From positions 136,531,989-136,595,988 of the forward strand of contig CP136068.1 of NCBI GenBank assembly GCA_032622095.1: a DNA stretch of 64,000 nt, in the 5' to 3' direction. Origin of the DNA: Siphonodentalium dalli (lineage: Eukaryota; Mollusca; Scaphopoda; Gadilida; Siphonodentaliidae). Below the pieces are notes generated by a model. That model worked only from the letters and a program-made list of their open reading frames with translations, was not told the origin of the DNA and made no database searches. The position numbers were made by a program, and so were the translations under genes. Positions 25,039 through 36,059 of this stretch are shown here, piece by piece (the first letter of the stretch is position 1; every line of letters begins with the position of its first letter).

Positions 25039-25392
25039 TCGCAACGCTTTGTATGCACTTTAAAAAATGACAACCTCGACTTTGAAAAAGATGCAAATGA
25101 GATGAGTGAGATACCAGCATATACCGGTAACTGTTTTCTGATACCATTGGAGGAGAAATTGTTTAATACATGGGATAGTTCTGCAGTTAAAAATTGTCAG
25201 ATAAGCGATCGCAGGGTAGAATTCTGCATTCGAATGGTAGACACTGACTTAGTCGGCATTATTAAGAGGGTTAATGTGGTCAATATCACATGTAAACCAA
25301 GACAGTGGTTATCCAAAATTGTTTTAGTTGGATTGTACTACTCATGTAAATATGATTTGGATATTAAGGTTAATCCATATTCTATAAAATAA
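25039..25392 (+). CDS. coding-like stretch, unidentified protein (possible exon)
   Basis: The frame is open from 25039 after a TGA at 25036 and ends at TAA 25390-25392; the first in-frame ATG is at 25102. The peptide has ordinary globular composition (Glu, Lys, Asp, Cys and Trp well spread; PAYTGNCFLIPLEEKLFNTW, ISDRRVEFCIRMVDTDLVG) and no low-complexity bias, unlike the other open frames around it. Neither end has a strong splice signal (GTAAAT near 25345, GTTAAT near 25370), so it could be a single exon or a decayed one. It may belong with the exon-like pieces at 25824-25882 and 29083-29451, but the reading phases do not join it directly to 25824. The family is not recognised. Confidence 0.3.
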   Translation, partial: SQRFVCTLKNDNLDFEKDANEMSEIPAYTGNCFLIPLEEKLFNTWDSSAVKNCQISDRRVEFCIRMVDTDLVGIIKRVNVVNITCKPRQWLSKIVLVGLYYSCKYDLDIKVNPYSIK

Positions 25393-25823
25393 GAGAAAAT
25401 TGAAGTTGTGAGTCTGAAAATACATATTTGGAAAAAAATTACATGCCAATTTTTTCCGACAACCCCCCCCCCCCTCCCTAAATGAATAAGGAAAAAATTT
25501 ACGTGTAAATTTTTTACGCCTAGGTACCCCCCCACCCCCCGGTACGTTGTGTCCCGCAGTTTTTTTCCGGCCCCCCCCGGCAGGGTATCTCATTTTAAGC
25601 ACAACAGTACAATATAGAAAGAAAAGCCATCCTGTATATTTACTAAAAATGTGGATGATTCTAGATTCACAGTGAATATCCGTCTCAGACTTTCAGTTGT
25701 GGGGGGGGGGGGTAATTTTTTGACAATAACTTCATACCGGTATATGAAACATATTGATACCTGTGTTATATTGGTTCCAGTTTTACCATGTCATAGTATA
25801 TGAAATAATTTCTTTATTTTCAG

Positions 25824-25882
25824 GACAGTCAATGCCAGCCCTACCGTATAAATGGCTGAATTATTATGAAGCTTGTCCAACG
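25824..25882 (+). CDS. possible 59-bp internal exon
   Basis: It is preceded by a good acceptor (TTTCTTTATTTTCAG) and followed by the donor GTATGT. Only one of three frames is open; it encodes QSMPALPYKWLNYYEACPT, which looks like folded protein. It enters after one base of a split codon and leaves in phase 0. No upstream partner with the matching phase was found. Confidence 0.35.
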
Positions 25883-27059
25883 GTATGTACATTTTTTAAT
25901 CTAGGCAACTTTTGTTTTAATGATACGCAGTTGTGTTTATATCATAAACTTTTGTAGCCCCCTTCCCCCGGCCCAGTCCGTAGATTGCTAAATGTTTTAC
26001 GTTGTCAAACAGTGGCGTAGGAGCGGGTACGGCCGGACGGTTTTGGTCGTACCAATATTCGCACCAGTGAAGTTTTTTGTTGTTACACACATGGGAATGG
26101 TGCGATTGGGGATAGTCATGAAACACGGAATGTGGAACTTCTACGATGCCATGCTGCTTAATTTATAGTTCTTATCGAAGAAACGTCGTTGACTATATCA
26201 TGTTATCCGTCTGTATTGATGCATGTTTCATTCTTTTCTCCCAGCATGTGTAATGTAACATTGGTTACGCCAAAATGCACCAGAAAGCGCCATTTCAATG
26301 TTGAATATTTAAAAATTTCCCAATTTTGGAAGGGGGATACCCCCCTTCCATACCATCCCCCCTTCTCGGCGCTCCACGCGCCTCGGAGCCGCTCAAGCGC
26401 GGCTATGGAATGATACCTATGGGCCGTAGGAATAATTATAACCTTCCTACACCACTGTCAAAGGCTGTCCAAAACAAATTTGTGATCCACTCGGGGATGT
26501 GGCGACATGGGGGGAGGGGCGATTTGGCAAATTTCATTTTCAGATTCTGGTTCAGATCTATAAAAATACCTGAATAATGGGCTGCCCAGTGGATTAGAGT
26601 ATAGCTTATATAAGCACAAATGGGGGGGGGGTTGCTGGTCGGAAATTTCAAAGGTGGACACCCCCCCCCCCCAAATGGAGAATTGGTTGGTGGTTTCTAT
26701 ATGCAGTGAAGTGATTACTCAATGAAGTTCACCCTCTGCATGGTCTTTCCCTATCTGTCAGCCTCGCTACTGAAGTAATGGTCAACCCCAACCAACCATA
26801 CATATTTGCAAAAAAAAATTAAATTTACGCACATTTATCTAAACGCTGCCACCTCTGGTCAATAAAGAATCATAATTTATGGTATGTCGATAAGTGTGGT
26901 TGTATTTGCATGTATATTTGCTGCCTGTTGCAGCTCTAATGTAAAAATTCAACCCTTTGGATAAGGACATAGATAGTAAATTCATGTATGCATTTCTGTC
27001 AAGCGCGGTGCATGTGTATAATAGAGTCTAAAAAAACTGGAACCTCATTAATGAACAAA
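25883..27059. other. non-coding, homopolymer-rich
   Basis: Long G or C runs occur near 26620 and 26660, with repeat debris resembling GGTGCAGTTGGAATTTCC (also seen near 24290, 48770 and 60255). No exon with both splice sites was found. Confidence 0.4.
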
Positions 27060-27552
27060 CTTACTGATTTCACATGATATGACATTATCGATTAATTGAT
27101 AACTTGATACTGACATAAATATTGGCTCTGACTCCCCCCCCCCAAATGAAATAAATTTTATCCTGGTGACCGAGCACTGAACAACATTAGTGGTCATGAT
27201 CGCTTTGACGGTGTAAATAAATTGGTCGATACTGACATAAATGTTTGTTCTTACACCCCCTCACTTGTGGTGAGAAATAAATACCCCCCCCCCCACCCCA
27301 TTACAGGCGAGAAATAAAGTTTATCATGATGACCAAACAACATTAGTGGGTGTGATCACTTTCATGCCCCCCCCCCCCACCCCCAAATACATTTTATTCT
27401 GACGCCCCCCCCCCCAAATTAATTATTTCTGGTGACCGAACAATCTTAGCGGACATGAGTCACATGACCGCTTTGACGTATCAATAAATTGGTCGATAAT
27501 GACTTGAATACATGTATATGTTCTGACAACCCCCCCCCCCACTGTCGTAGTT

Positions 27553-27662
27553 AGTCCAATTATTCTTGTACTAAATCCAGCTAAGATATTGGGATGGCTA
27601 GACGATGGCATATAGCCATCCCAATATCTTAGCTGGTTTTAGTACGAGAAGACTTGGACTAT
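27553..27662. repeat. hairpin element (GTACTAAATCCAGCTAAG)
   Basis: Arms TAGTCCAA..TGTACTAAATCC and GGTTTTAGTACGAGAAGACT surround AGATATTGGGATGGCTA and its complement. A complete second copy is at 28146-28262, a left-half copy at 27965-28030, and a distant relative at 58436-58632. Confidence 0.75.
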
Positions 27663-27848
27663 TTCGTGGTGAGAAGTAAATTTTATCCTTGATTGTTGTG
27701 AGTAATAAATACCCCCCCACCCCATTACAGGTGAGAAATAAATTTTATCCTGATGACCGAACAACATTCGTCGGTGTCACCACTTTCATGCCCCCCCCCC
27801 AAATAAATTCTATTCTGACCCCCCCCCCCCCCCAATTAATTATTTCTC

Positions 27849-28212
27849 GTGACCGAACAATCTTAGCGGACATGAATCACATGACTGCTTTGGCGTATCA
27901 ATAAATTGGTTGATAATGACTTGAATACATGTATATGTTCTGACAACCCCTCGCCCACTGTCGTGGTTAGTCCAAGTCTTCTCGTACTAAATCCAACTAA
28001 GATATTGGGATGGCTAGATGATGGCATATAGTGACCGAACAATCTTAGCGGACATGAATCGCATGACTGCTTTGACGTATCAATAAATTGGTTGATAATG
28101 ACTTGAATACATGTATATGTTCTGACAACCCCTCGCCCACTGTCGTGGTTAGTCCAAGTCTTCTCGTACTAAATCCAACTAAGATATTGGGATGGCTAGA
28201 TGATGGCATATA
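27849..28212. repeat. 182-bp tandem duplication
   Basis: GTGACCGAACAATCTTAGCG starts at 27849 and again at 28031, and the two copies are nearly identical to the end of the half hairpin. The duplication is recent compared with the array. Confidence 0.85.
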
Positions 28213-28262
28213 GCCATCCCGAATATCTTAGCTGGTTTTAGTACGAGAAGACTTGGACTATG
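28146..28262. repeat. hairpin element, second complete copy
   Basis: Arms GTTAGTCCAAGTCTTCTCGT and complement around GATATTGGGATGGC. Same family as 27553-27662. Confidence 0.75.
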
Positions 28263-29082
28263 TCGTGGTGATCAGTAAATGTTATCCTCGAGAACGAATC
28301 ATTTGATGATATCAATAAATTGGTTGATAATGCAGCTGGATAATGACATAAATATTTGTTCTGGCACCCCCCCCCCCAAATAAATATTATCCTGGTGGCC
28401 GAACAACCTTAGTAGACACGAGTCATTTGACCGATTTGTGTACCGTTGTTAATAAATTTGTTGCTAATGGCACCACAATGGACATGGCCAATTAATCAAC
28501 AGTATCAAATAAATTGGTTGATAATGCCATAACTATTTGTTCTGACTCGACCACCCCCAAAATAAATTTGATCCTGGCCGGGTGACCAAACAAACTTAGT
28601 TGGAATGCCTGCTTTGACTATTAATAAATTGGTTGATAATGACATAAATATTTGGACATAAGTCACATGACCGCTTTGATGTATCAATAAATTGGTTGAT
28701 AGTGACAAGTAAATTTTATACTGCAGACCGAACCACATTAATGGACTTGGCCAATTAGTTGACGGTCAATAAATTGGTCGATAATGATATTTGTCCCCCA
28801 CCCCCAACTTAATTTTATCCTGGTGACCGTGCAACCTTAGATGACATGACCACTTTGATGGTAACAATAAATTGGTTGATATTGACATAAATATTTGTTT
28901 TGACATTCCCCCCACTGTTCTCACCCCTCCTCCCTGTGTCGGTGAGAAATAAATATCCTGGAGACCGAACTACAATTAGGAATATGACTGATTTGACTGT
29001 ATCAATAATTGGTTAAATTTACATATTAATTCTGACCGCTTCCCCTGGTATAGGAATTTATTTAAAAGGTCACCCCATGCAG

Positions 29083-29451
29083 GATCCATGCACAACATCC
29101 CTAATTCCATGGTCATATATTATTTAGGGAAAGATCGTGTTATTCTTTCTAAAAATACAAAGTGTGGTGTTCAGCATGGCTCATTTATAAATTTTGCCCT
29201 ACCCGGTATGTACACACTATTGACACTATGTAATAGAGTCCTACATGTAACTGAGCTGGAACACAACGATCACAAAGCAATGTATTACATACAATTGTTC
29301 ATCCACATAATTCCATTTCAAATTTATTAATGTATTTCTTTCAGATTCAGCATTAAGCGTCATCGAGTATCCACTGTCAAGATTCAACATACATGTACAT
29401 TATCTGGAGATGTCATCTGGATCATGTGAACTGGACAACTCAATAACATGA
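29083..29451 (+). CDS. 3' exons of an unidentified gene
   Basis: Exon 29083-29205 ends at the donor G|GTATGT. The terminal exon 29345-29451 follows the strong acceptor TATTTCTTTCAG and ends at TGA 29449-29451. The 139-bp intron splits a codon after its first base, and both exons are open in exactly the joining frame (..GSFINFALP, then D, then SALSVIEYPLSRFNIH..). That phase agreement is the main evidence that this is a gene. The 5' end of the first exon is uncertain: the frame is open further upstream and the CAG at 29080-29082 has a weak pyrimidine tract. There is no transmembrane span or known motif. Earlier exons may be those near 25.0 and 25.8 kb, with the poly-C array in the intron. The protein is not recognised. 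Confidence 0.45.
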
Positions 29452-30132
29452 CTTCTGCTCTAACCCAGTCTTATTGTGAATTTTGCCAAAACTCTCTACA
29501 TGTGATTGTATACCAAACAAGTTTTGTTCAGGACACCTATGTACTACATGTACACCGCTTAATATAATACTTCACAGAAGAATATAAATATTTAATACAT
29601 CCTTAGCTGAGTGTTAGTCAAGAATAAATTACATAGAGAAGAATAAATCTTGTTTTCCATACAGGTATGAAGTAAATTCAAGTAATTGAATATTTGGAAT
29701 AAATATGTATTATATTTTATAACAAACATGTATAATTATTTAGTTACTTTTAATAAACTACATCTATATGAACTATGTTTTGAATTATCTAGCTGACTTA
29801 ACCCATACATGCCCATCATGTTACTTGCAGTGTACATGTGCCTATTCCAAAAACAGTCTTTTTTTTATTTGGCTGCAAGGTGATCGGGTTGTGATGCCCA
29901 TGTCACAGGTCTGACCCTCCTTGAAACCAAGTGTGTCAGTTTGATTTAGGGCTTTAGACCGTATGGACTTTTTTGCCAAAACCAGAACAAGTGAAAGAAT
30001 TTCTTTAAAAAGATTACTATCCCAGTATCAAATATCCTAAGCGTCTCAAGTTTGATACACATGTATTTTATACTCAATTTGTTTTCCAATTAATTAGTTT
30101 CAGCATTTTGGACAATCAGTACAAGTGCATGT
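29452..30132. other. probable 3' flank, no further gene
   Basis: AT-rich, with several AATAAA-type hexamers (for example near 29623 and 29699) that could serve as polyadenylation signals for the gene ending at 29451. No other exon was seen. Confidence 0.4.
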
Positions 30133-30555
30133 TGTCAAATCCCTGAACCGAACCGACACATCTGCCATCAAGGCGGGTCATATGACACACCTAGAAAAAC
30201 GCCTGTGTCGGCCCAAATGTGTTATCTGACACACGTGACACACATTCTGAGGACAAATTGGCCGACACGTTTGGATAATTTTTGGTGTGTCATATGACAC
30301 ACCTAGAAAAACGCCTGTGTCGGCCCAAATGTGTTATCTGACACACGCGACACACATTCTGAGGACAAATTGGCCGACACATTTGGATAATTTTTTCATA
30401 ATTATATGTGTCAGATGACCTATTTGAGCGACACAGGCTTTTTTTTGCAGGTGTGTCATTTGACCTGTTTGTATGACCATAGATGTGTCAGATGACCTAG
30501 ATTCTGAGGACAAATTAATGTGTCAGATGACACAGATTTTTTTTTCAGTGATAAT
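30133..30555. repeat. TGTCA-rich element with 112-bp tandem unit
   Basis: Two nearly identical 112-bp units (from about 30175 and 30287) contain the palindrome GTGTCATATGACAC and GGACAAATTGGCCGACAC. Further GTGTCAGATGACC motifs follow, and the right end is TTTTTTTTCAGTG, as in the 19822-20454 element. The left end was not resolved. Confidence 0.65.
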
Positions 30556-30645
30556 ATATCTTCCGTCTCTTTCAATAACACCATACAAATATGGATATCA
30601 TTGGAACCGGTTCATCGACCACATTGTGATGGTTACAGTTATGCC

Positions 30646-30889
30646 CTGTGCCAATGTATTCTCTTATATATGCGAGTCGACCATAGGTCGCCTCGCATAT
30701 ATAAGAGAATGCATTGGCCTAATTTAACAATTTTATAATTTGTTCTTACATTTTTTAACAATTTTTATTATATTTTTGTACATTCTTTGACAATTTTATC
30801 ATTTTAATAGTGTTAAGCCAATGCATTCTCTTATATATGCGAGGCGACCCATGGTCGACTCGCATATATAAGAGAATGCATTGGCACAG
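30646..30889. mobile_element. 244-bp element with hairpin-forming TIRs
   Basis: Each end is a ~70-bp hairpin (GCCAATGCATTCTCTTATAT..), and the two hairpins are inverted copies of each other around an AT-rich spacer. Termini are CTGTGCCAATG and complement. TGCC stands outside both ends (30642-30645 and 30890-30893), a likely 4-bp target duplication. Single diverged hairpins of this family lie in blocks A and B. Confidence 0.75.
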
Positions 30890-30899
30890 TGCCGTTCTG

Positions 30900-31535
30900 T
30901 TGGGTAAAGGGTTAAACGACTGTCATCGTAATATTACGACAGAAACAGTTGGCAGTAATTGGACCATCAGTATATGTCGTAAAATTACGACATCATGTGA
31001 ATTTAAGGTTTAATCGTAAAATTACAAGGTCAACGTAATCTGACATTTACAGATTTGATTGTATGTTTATAATATGATTGTAATAGTATGACAAAATCTG
31101 TTGTCAGCAATTGGACCACCAGTAACTATCGTAAAATTACGTCAGCCTCGTAATGCGAATTTACGGTTTAATCGTAAAATTACATGGTCAACGTAATTTG
31201 ACATTTACAGATTTGATTGTATGTTTATAATATGATTGTAATAGTATGACAAAATCTGTTGTCAGCAATTGGACCACCAGTAACTATCGTAAAATTACGT
31301 CAGCCTCGTAATGCGAATTTACGGTTTAATCGTAAAATTACATGGTCAACGTAATCTGACAATTACAGATTTGATTGTATGTTTATAATATGATTGTAAT
31401 AGTATGACAAAATCTGTTGTCAGCAATTGGACCACCAGTAACTATCGTAAAATTACGTCATCCTCGTAATGCGAAGTTACGTTTAAATCGTAAAATTACG
31501 TGGCGAACGTAATCTGACAATTATAGAAGCTGATA
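30900..31535. repeat. 158-bp tandem repeat, about 4 copies
   Basis: CAACGTAAT landmarks are at 31031, 31189, 31347 and 31505, exactly 158 bp apart. The unit contains TCGTAAAATTACG and GACAAAATCTGTTGTCAGCA. Confidence 0.9.
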
Positions 31536-32049
31536 ATCTGGTGTGAATTGACTGCAGTGGGGCCTCAAGTCTATCTACCCCTCCACATTAGTGTAAACAA
31601 TATTTTATTCTCAATAGCAAGTGTGTACATACATATACAATTTTAATTACAACACATATATTTATTACAAAATGTTAACACGACTAAGAGATGAGAAAAG
31701 AATCTGACTGTAAGCTTTGTAAGCTTATATTTGTCATTTCCCCATTGGATATTCACATGGGTGATAACTGGTTTATCATTAATATCTAATTGAGTTATGT
31801 TGACTGCGAATTAATAATGGATATATATAGCTTCCTGTCTGCCCACCCCTCAGCGCCCATATGGCCCCCATCAACCCGTTCAAGGAGACAAGGATTACCG
31901 CATTGTTGATAGAATAGTTTGTTTTCTCTCAGTTAGTCGCGAATCTTTTTGTAAGTAGAATATATTTCTGTACTCTTGCGAAGATATCGATGTTTTGATA
32001 TATTGTTAATGACTGAGATCCTTTAATAAGATCATTTAAACATGGTCTG

Positions 32050-34169
32050 TTGCGAAGACCTTGGAAGCATATCGTTCGTTCGAGAACTTTCGACAGTATA
32101 AGAAGAAGTGTTCAGTAGTCTCTGTCAGGCCACAATAAGTACAATCGGAATTATCCTGTAAATGATTTTGGTGCAAGTGATCATTCAGATTACTCTATTC
32201 GAGACGTATTCGACAGTGGATTATTTGACTTTGCCGTGTATATGCATACTCGTAGAATTGTGGAGGTTCTATGCAATCTTTATTCAGGAATTGTTTAAAT
32301 TCGGAAACCGTTTCGCACATTTTCGCTTCGTCTGATAATTCATTCCAAAGTTTAATAGCATGTGGTATGAATGATTTTTGTAAAGAGGTAGAAACGCAAA
32401 AGGGAGGTCTTAAGTTATCGTGCCTGAATGGGTATCCACTTGAAGTTGTTGAATCCCTTGGGACATAGTTATATAGATATTGTGGGGGTTGGTTTTCTCG
32501 TCATTTTATAGAATTGAGCAAGTTTTGATTTTTCTCTCCTTTTCGATAGTTTCTGCCATCCAATTTCTACCAATAATTCATCCCTATTACAACTCCTAGT
32601 AGCCCCAGTTATTATACGTGCTGCTTCATGTTGTATATCTTCTAATAATTGTGATTCTTCAGCCGTGCAATTGTCCTACACAGGGGAAGCATATTCCAAG
32701 ACGGGGCGTATAAATGATAGATAAATTCGTTCTAATGTTCTCCTATCTAGGGCATATTTATTCTTCCTAAGTATGTATAATCGTTGTGAGGCTCGCTCTT
32801 CAATATCTTCGATGTGATTTTTCCACTTCCCTTCATCATTAAATGTCAGTCCTAGATGCTTATGTTCAGTCACCTCTATGATATCTTCACCCGCCATCCT
32901 AAGGGGTGGATGATCTTCAATAATATTCTTCCGTGATACGAAGATAGACTCTGTTTTCAATGGATTAAATTTAACGGCCCAGATTTGCGACCATTCATAT
33001 ATTCGCTGTATATCTTGGTTCATTACATTGGCAGCAAGGGTGAGGTCTTCAACGGCAAGAAAAAGGGAAGTATTATCCGCAAATAGGCGAATATTGCTAG
33101 TTACCCCTCCAACAATATCATTTATGTAGACCAAAAAGAGCAGATGGCCGAGTAAGGTCCCCTGGGGGACTCCAGCTGAAACATGCATCCAATTAGAGCT
33201 CGCCCCATTGATTGTAACTCTCTGCTCTCTAGATTCCAAGTAATTCTCAAGAAGTTTATACATATTTCCTGTTATTCCCATTCTTTTCAATTTAAAGAGC
33301 CGTCCTCGATGCCAGACCTTATCAAAAGCTTTACTAATATCGCAAAAGACATATCTGATTTCTTTCCCCTCATCTGGCGATGATATGATATCGTGGTATA
33401 TGTCGAGTAATTGAAATACAGTACTGTCGTTGGGAGTAAACCCTGATTGCAGATCGGACAACAATTTGTGTTCACGCAAATAGTCTGACAGACGACGGTA
33501 TATGCATTTTTCAAAGATTTTAGAGAGACAACTCAGAAGGGAAACAGGGCGATAGTTTGACGGTATACAAGGGTCATCTTTTTTAAAGATTGGACATACA
33601 TTTGCCTTCTTCCACTCAATGGGAAAGTATGCATGTTTTAAAACAATATTAAAAACAAATCTTAATGGTGCAGTTAAAGAAGAGGCACTGTTTTTCAATA
33701 GTTTTGGGCTTATGCCATCATAACCGGAGGCTTTTGTCGTCTTAATTGACCGTAGACATTTGTGAACAAGTTCGTCATCGATTTCTATGTCACTTAGTTC
33801 GCTTTCTGTTAACTGGTCAAAGCGAGGTAACTCTATCTCCCTTTCGTTTGGCAGTGACGATATAGAACAAAAGCATTTGTTGAAGGTGTTGGCTTTTTGT
33901 AAGTTGTCATTTATCACTTCGTCGTTAAATATGAGTGCTGGTATAGGCTTAGGTTCCGGTTTCATTAATTTATTCAAAGTTTTCCACCAAAGTGAGGATT
34001 CAGTGAAGCAACTTCCCAATATAGTTTGGGTTTTGGCGCAATAAGATTGTTTGGCCCGTCTGATAGCCGAAATAACAGAATTTCGTTTGTTGTGATTTAT
34101 ATTTTGCCCAAGCATCATGAGAACATTTCCGTTTGGCTGCCTTGTCATACCACGGATTTCGTTATTCAT
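32050..34169 (-). pseudogene. LINE reverse transcriptase, broken
   Basis: The 497-codon frame (34169 to 32676) has the RT order: IFKKDDPCIPSNYRPVSLLS, QSGF.PNDST, FCDISKAFDKVWH (motif A), VPQGTLLGHLLFLVYINDI (motif B) and LFADNTSLF (motif C). Motif C has Asn where the second catalytic Asp of the FADD box belongs (codon 33074-33072 AAT instead of GAT). The frame stops at a TAG (32678-32676) where family members have Trp, continues in the same frame (EESQLLEDIQHEAARIITGA), then shifts frame near 32490 and runs on to a Cys/His cluster near 32130. Polymerase function is therefore lost at the active site, by nonsense mutation and by frameshift. Confidence 0.85.
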
Positions 34170-34411
34170 CCATTCTTTTTCATTTTGGCGAGTAGTTACT
34201 TGTTTGCTTGGTATATATTACAATGTTATTTCATTTATTTTATTTGTCAATATATTCGCTAATTCGATGTATGGGATATTAGATAGTTCTCTCTTGTAAT
34301 TCCAATTTTCAAATTCGGCATTCATTGCATTATAATCTGCTCTTGAGTAGTCCCATACCTTCCTTTTCACGATTCCACTCGATTTCTCTATACGAAAATT
34401 CAAATACATCA

Positions 34412-34717
34412 CTATTCTGAGAAGAAAGGGTCAATAACTTCGCTATGTTTAACAATACTATTTGTAACATCGCGATGTTTCCTTCGCATGTATTTCTGTT
34501 TAACAAATTGTCCTTGATTTGTTAAAAATAAGTCTATGAGAGAAGATGAACTCTCTGTAAAATGAGTTGGATCTTTGATTAACTGTTGCATTCCGAATCG
34601 GTTACGAATATATTTAACATATTTTGATTCAGATGGAAGTTGATTGGAATTGAAGTCGCCAGTTAGAATCAAGTGACGAATAACTTTCCTGTCTCCAAGA
34701 TATGTTTTATTTTTCAT
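34412..34717 (-). pseudogene. LINE endonuclease C-terminal remnant
   Basis: The frame contains LILTGDFNSN, LIKDPTHFTESSSSLIDLFL and KHSEV, the typical C-terminal part of an APE-type endonuclease. A stop lies just upstream of the ATG (near 34736) and the N-terminal two thirds are missing. A further fragment (34218-34412, KRKVWDYSRADYNAMN) continues toward the RT in another frame. Confidence 0.75.
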
Positions 34718-35011
34718 TTTGGAATATTTAGTTTTTTATAGTTGTTTTAGATGCAATGCAAAAAACAATAGTATACTTTCAGTTATGCCTGAGTTTTCCG
34801 ACATCATTTAAAATTTATATTCAATTTGGTAAGGAAGTGTGCAATTGAGATCAAGCATAAAGTGCATTACAACTGTCAAAAACGCAATTTCCTGATACAC
34901 CTCGCGCCCTTAATGTAATATAAGAAAGTAAATTAAAAGATGCCAATGGGCTTAATGGTTTGTCTCTTGTCCCCTTGAAAGGTCTACCGTAGTACGACCC
35001 CTCCACATTAG

Positions 35012-36059
35012 GAACAAACGAAAATAAATGACATACGTAGCTCAATGATAGAAGTGATCCATCGTACCACAGTTACTTCAATCAGGTCCATGGGTCTCAT
35101 GGTATGCAGTACACGTCTACAGTTATAGATAACAATTACCTAATTATGTCGTGAAATCGACCTTTTTCGTACAACAGAATTATCGAACAAAGTTACCTCG
35201 AATAATCAGCCTAATGCATGTGGGTATCATTTCCACCAATCTCGGCTATCAGCATGGCAAAGGATAACGAACTCCGATAATAAACACCCGTGCATGTTAC
35301 AGTGTGATATGCTCGGACTAACGGACAGACTGAGCCCTCGACTACTAGTATCTGTATTTGCCCCGAACCTCCTGCGGGTGTCGAGGGCATAATACCATGG
35401 GATGAACAGAGGAAACATTGGCTACCCAAAAATAATTATACTAATAATTGTAGGTCAGAGGAAACACGGGCTACCTTAATCTAATTATAATATAAACATG
35501 GGAATATTAACACAGAAAACACCGGCTAACTTCACCTTCGCGATGGCCGGTGGTTTAGATGCGAGCAGACGGTGCATTATGACTACTTATGTTTAGATGC
35601 GAGCAGACGGTGCATTATGACTACTTAATTGTACACGACTTCCCCTGCTAACAATTTATCAATAGAGGAGCGGCAAAATGCCAAAAGTGGTCGGATACCC
35701 CTACCCTCGGTAGAACAAGTTGAAACCAACTTTTTCTAAAAGGTAAATCCATATAATTTATGAAAATAATTCTTGGCCTTGCCGGAATTGTTGGCACCTA
35801 TGCATGTTAAGACTATTTGTGAAGGCACCCTTGCGAAAACTTAGCCTATCTTCAGCGATTGACAAGCAATACAAGTTAATCACATCATCAAAACAGAACG
35901 TTCCATCTGTTATAAGGTAAATGGTGATACTAGATAGGAAAGTTCTTATTTTTCTGGTTTGTTTGAGATTTCACGACGTCATGGTAGAGCATGTAACGTT
36001 CTGCATAAAAAAATCATGATGATTCAGATAAACTGTCGCCCGTCAACTCTGTACAAAAC
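35012..36059. other. intergenic; 38-bp duplication
   Basis: GTTTAGATGCGAGCAGACGG starts at 35553 and at 35591, a direct 38-bp repeat. No gene is supported. Confidence 0.5.

Larger units (their letters stand above)
27060..29035. repeat. tandem array with poly-C tract in many units
   Basis: Irregular units of about 60-200 bp share CAATAAATTGGTTGATAATG (for example 27485, 27898, 28081, 28313, 28508, 28622, 28685, 28866), then ATAAATATTTGTTCTGAC, then a C run, then GGTGACCGAACAAC.TTAG. Eight C runs of at least 10 lie between 27134 and 28377, all on the plus strand. Two hairpin elements are embedded in the array. Confidence 0.8.
31592..34996 (-). mobile_element. decayed LINE (Jockey/CR1-like) with likely target duplication
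   Basis: A minus-strand non-LTR retrotransposon: remnant endonuclease C-terminus (34412-34717), linker (34218-34412), reverse transcriptase (32676-34169), and a C-terminal stretch with CTYC..H..C-type residues down to about 32050. A 3' region with AATAAA hexamers follows. The 15-bp sequence ACCCCTCCACATTAG occurs at 31577-31591 and 34997-35011 and is the likely target site duplication. The roughly 260 bp at the 5' side (34740-34996) do not encode endonuclease, so the element is 5'-truncated or rearranged. It is inactive. Confidence 0.8.
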
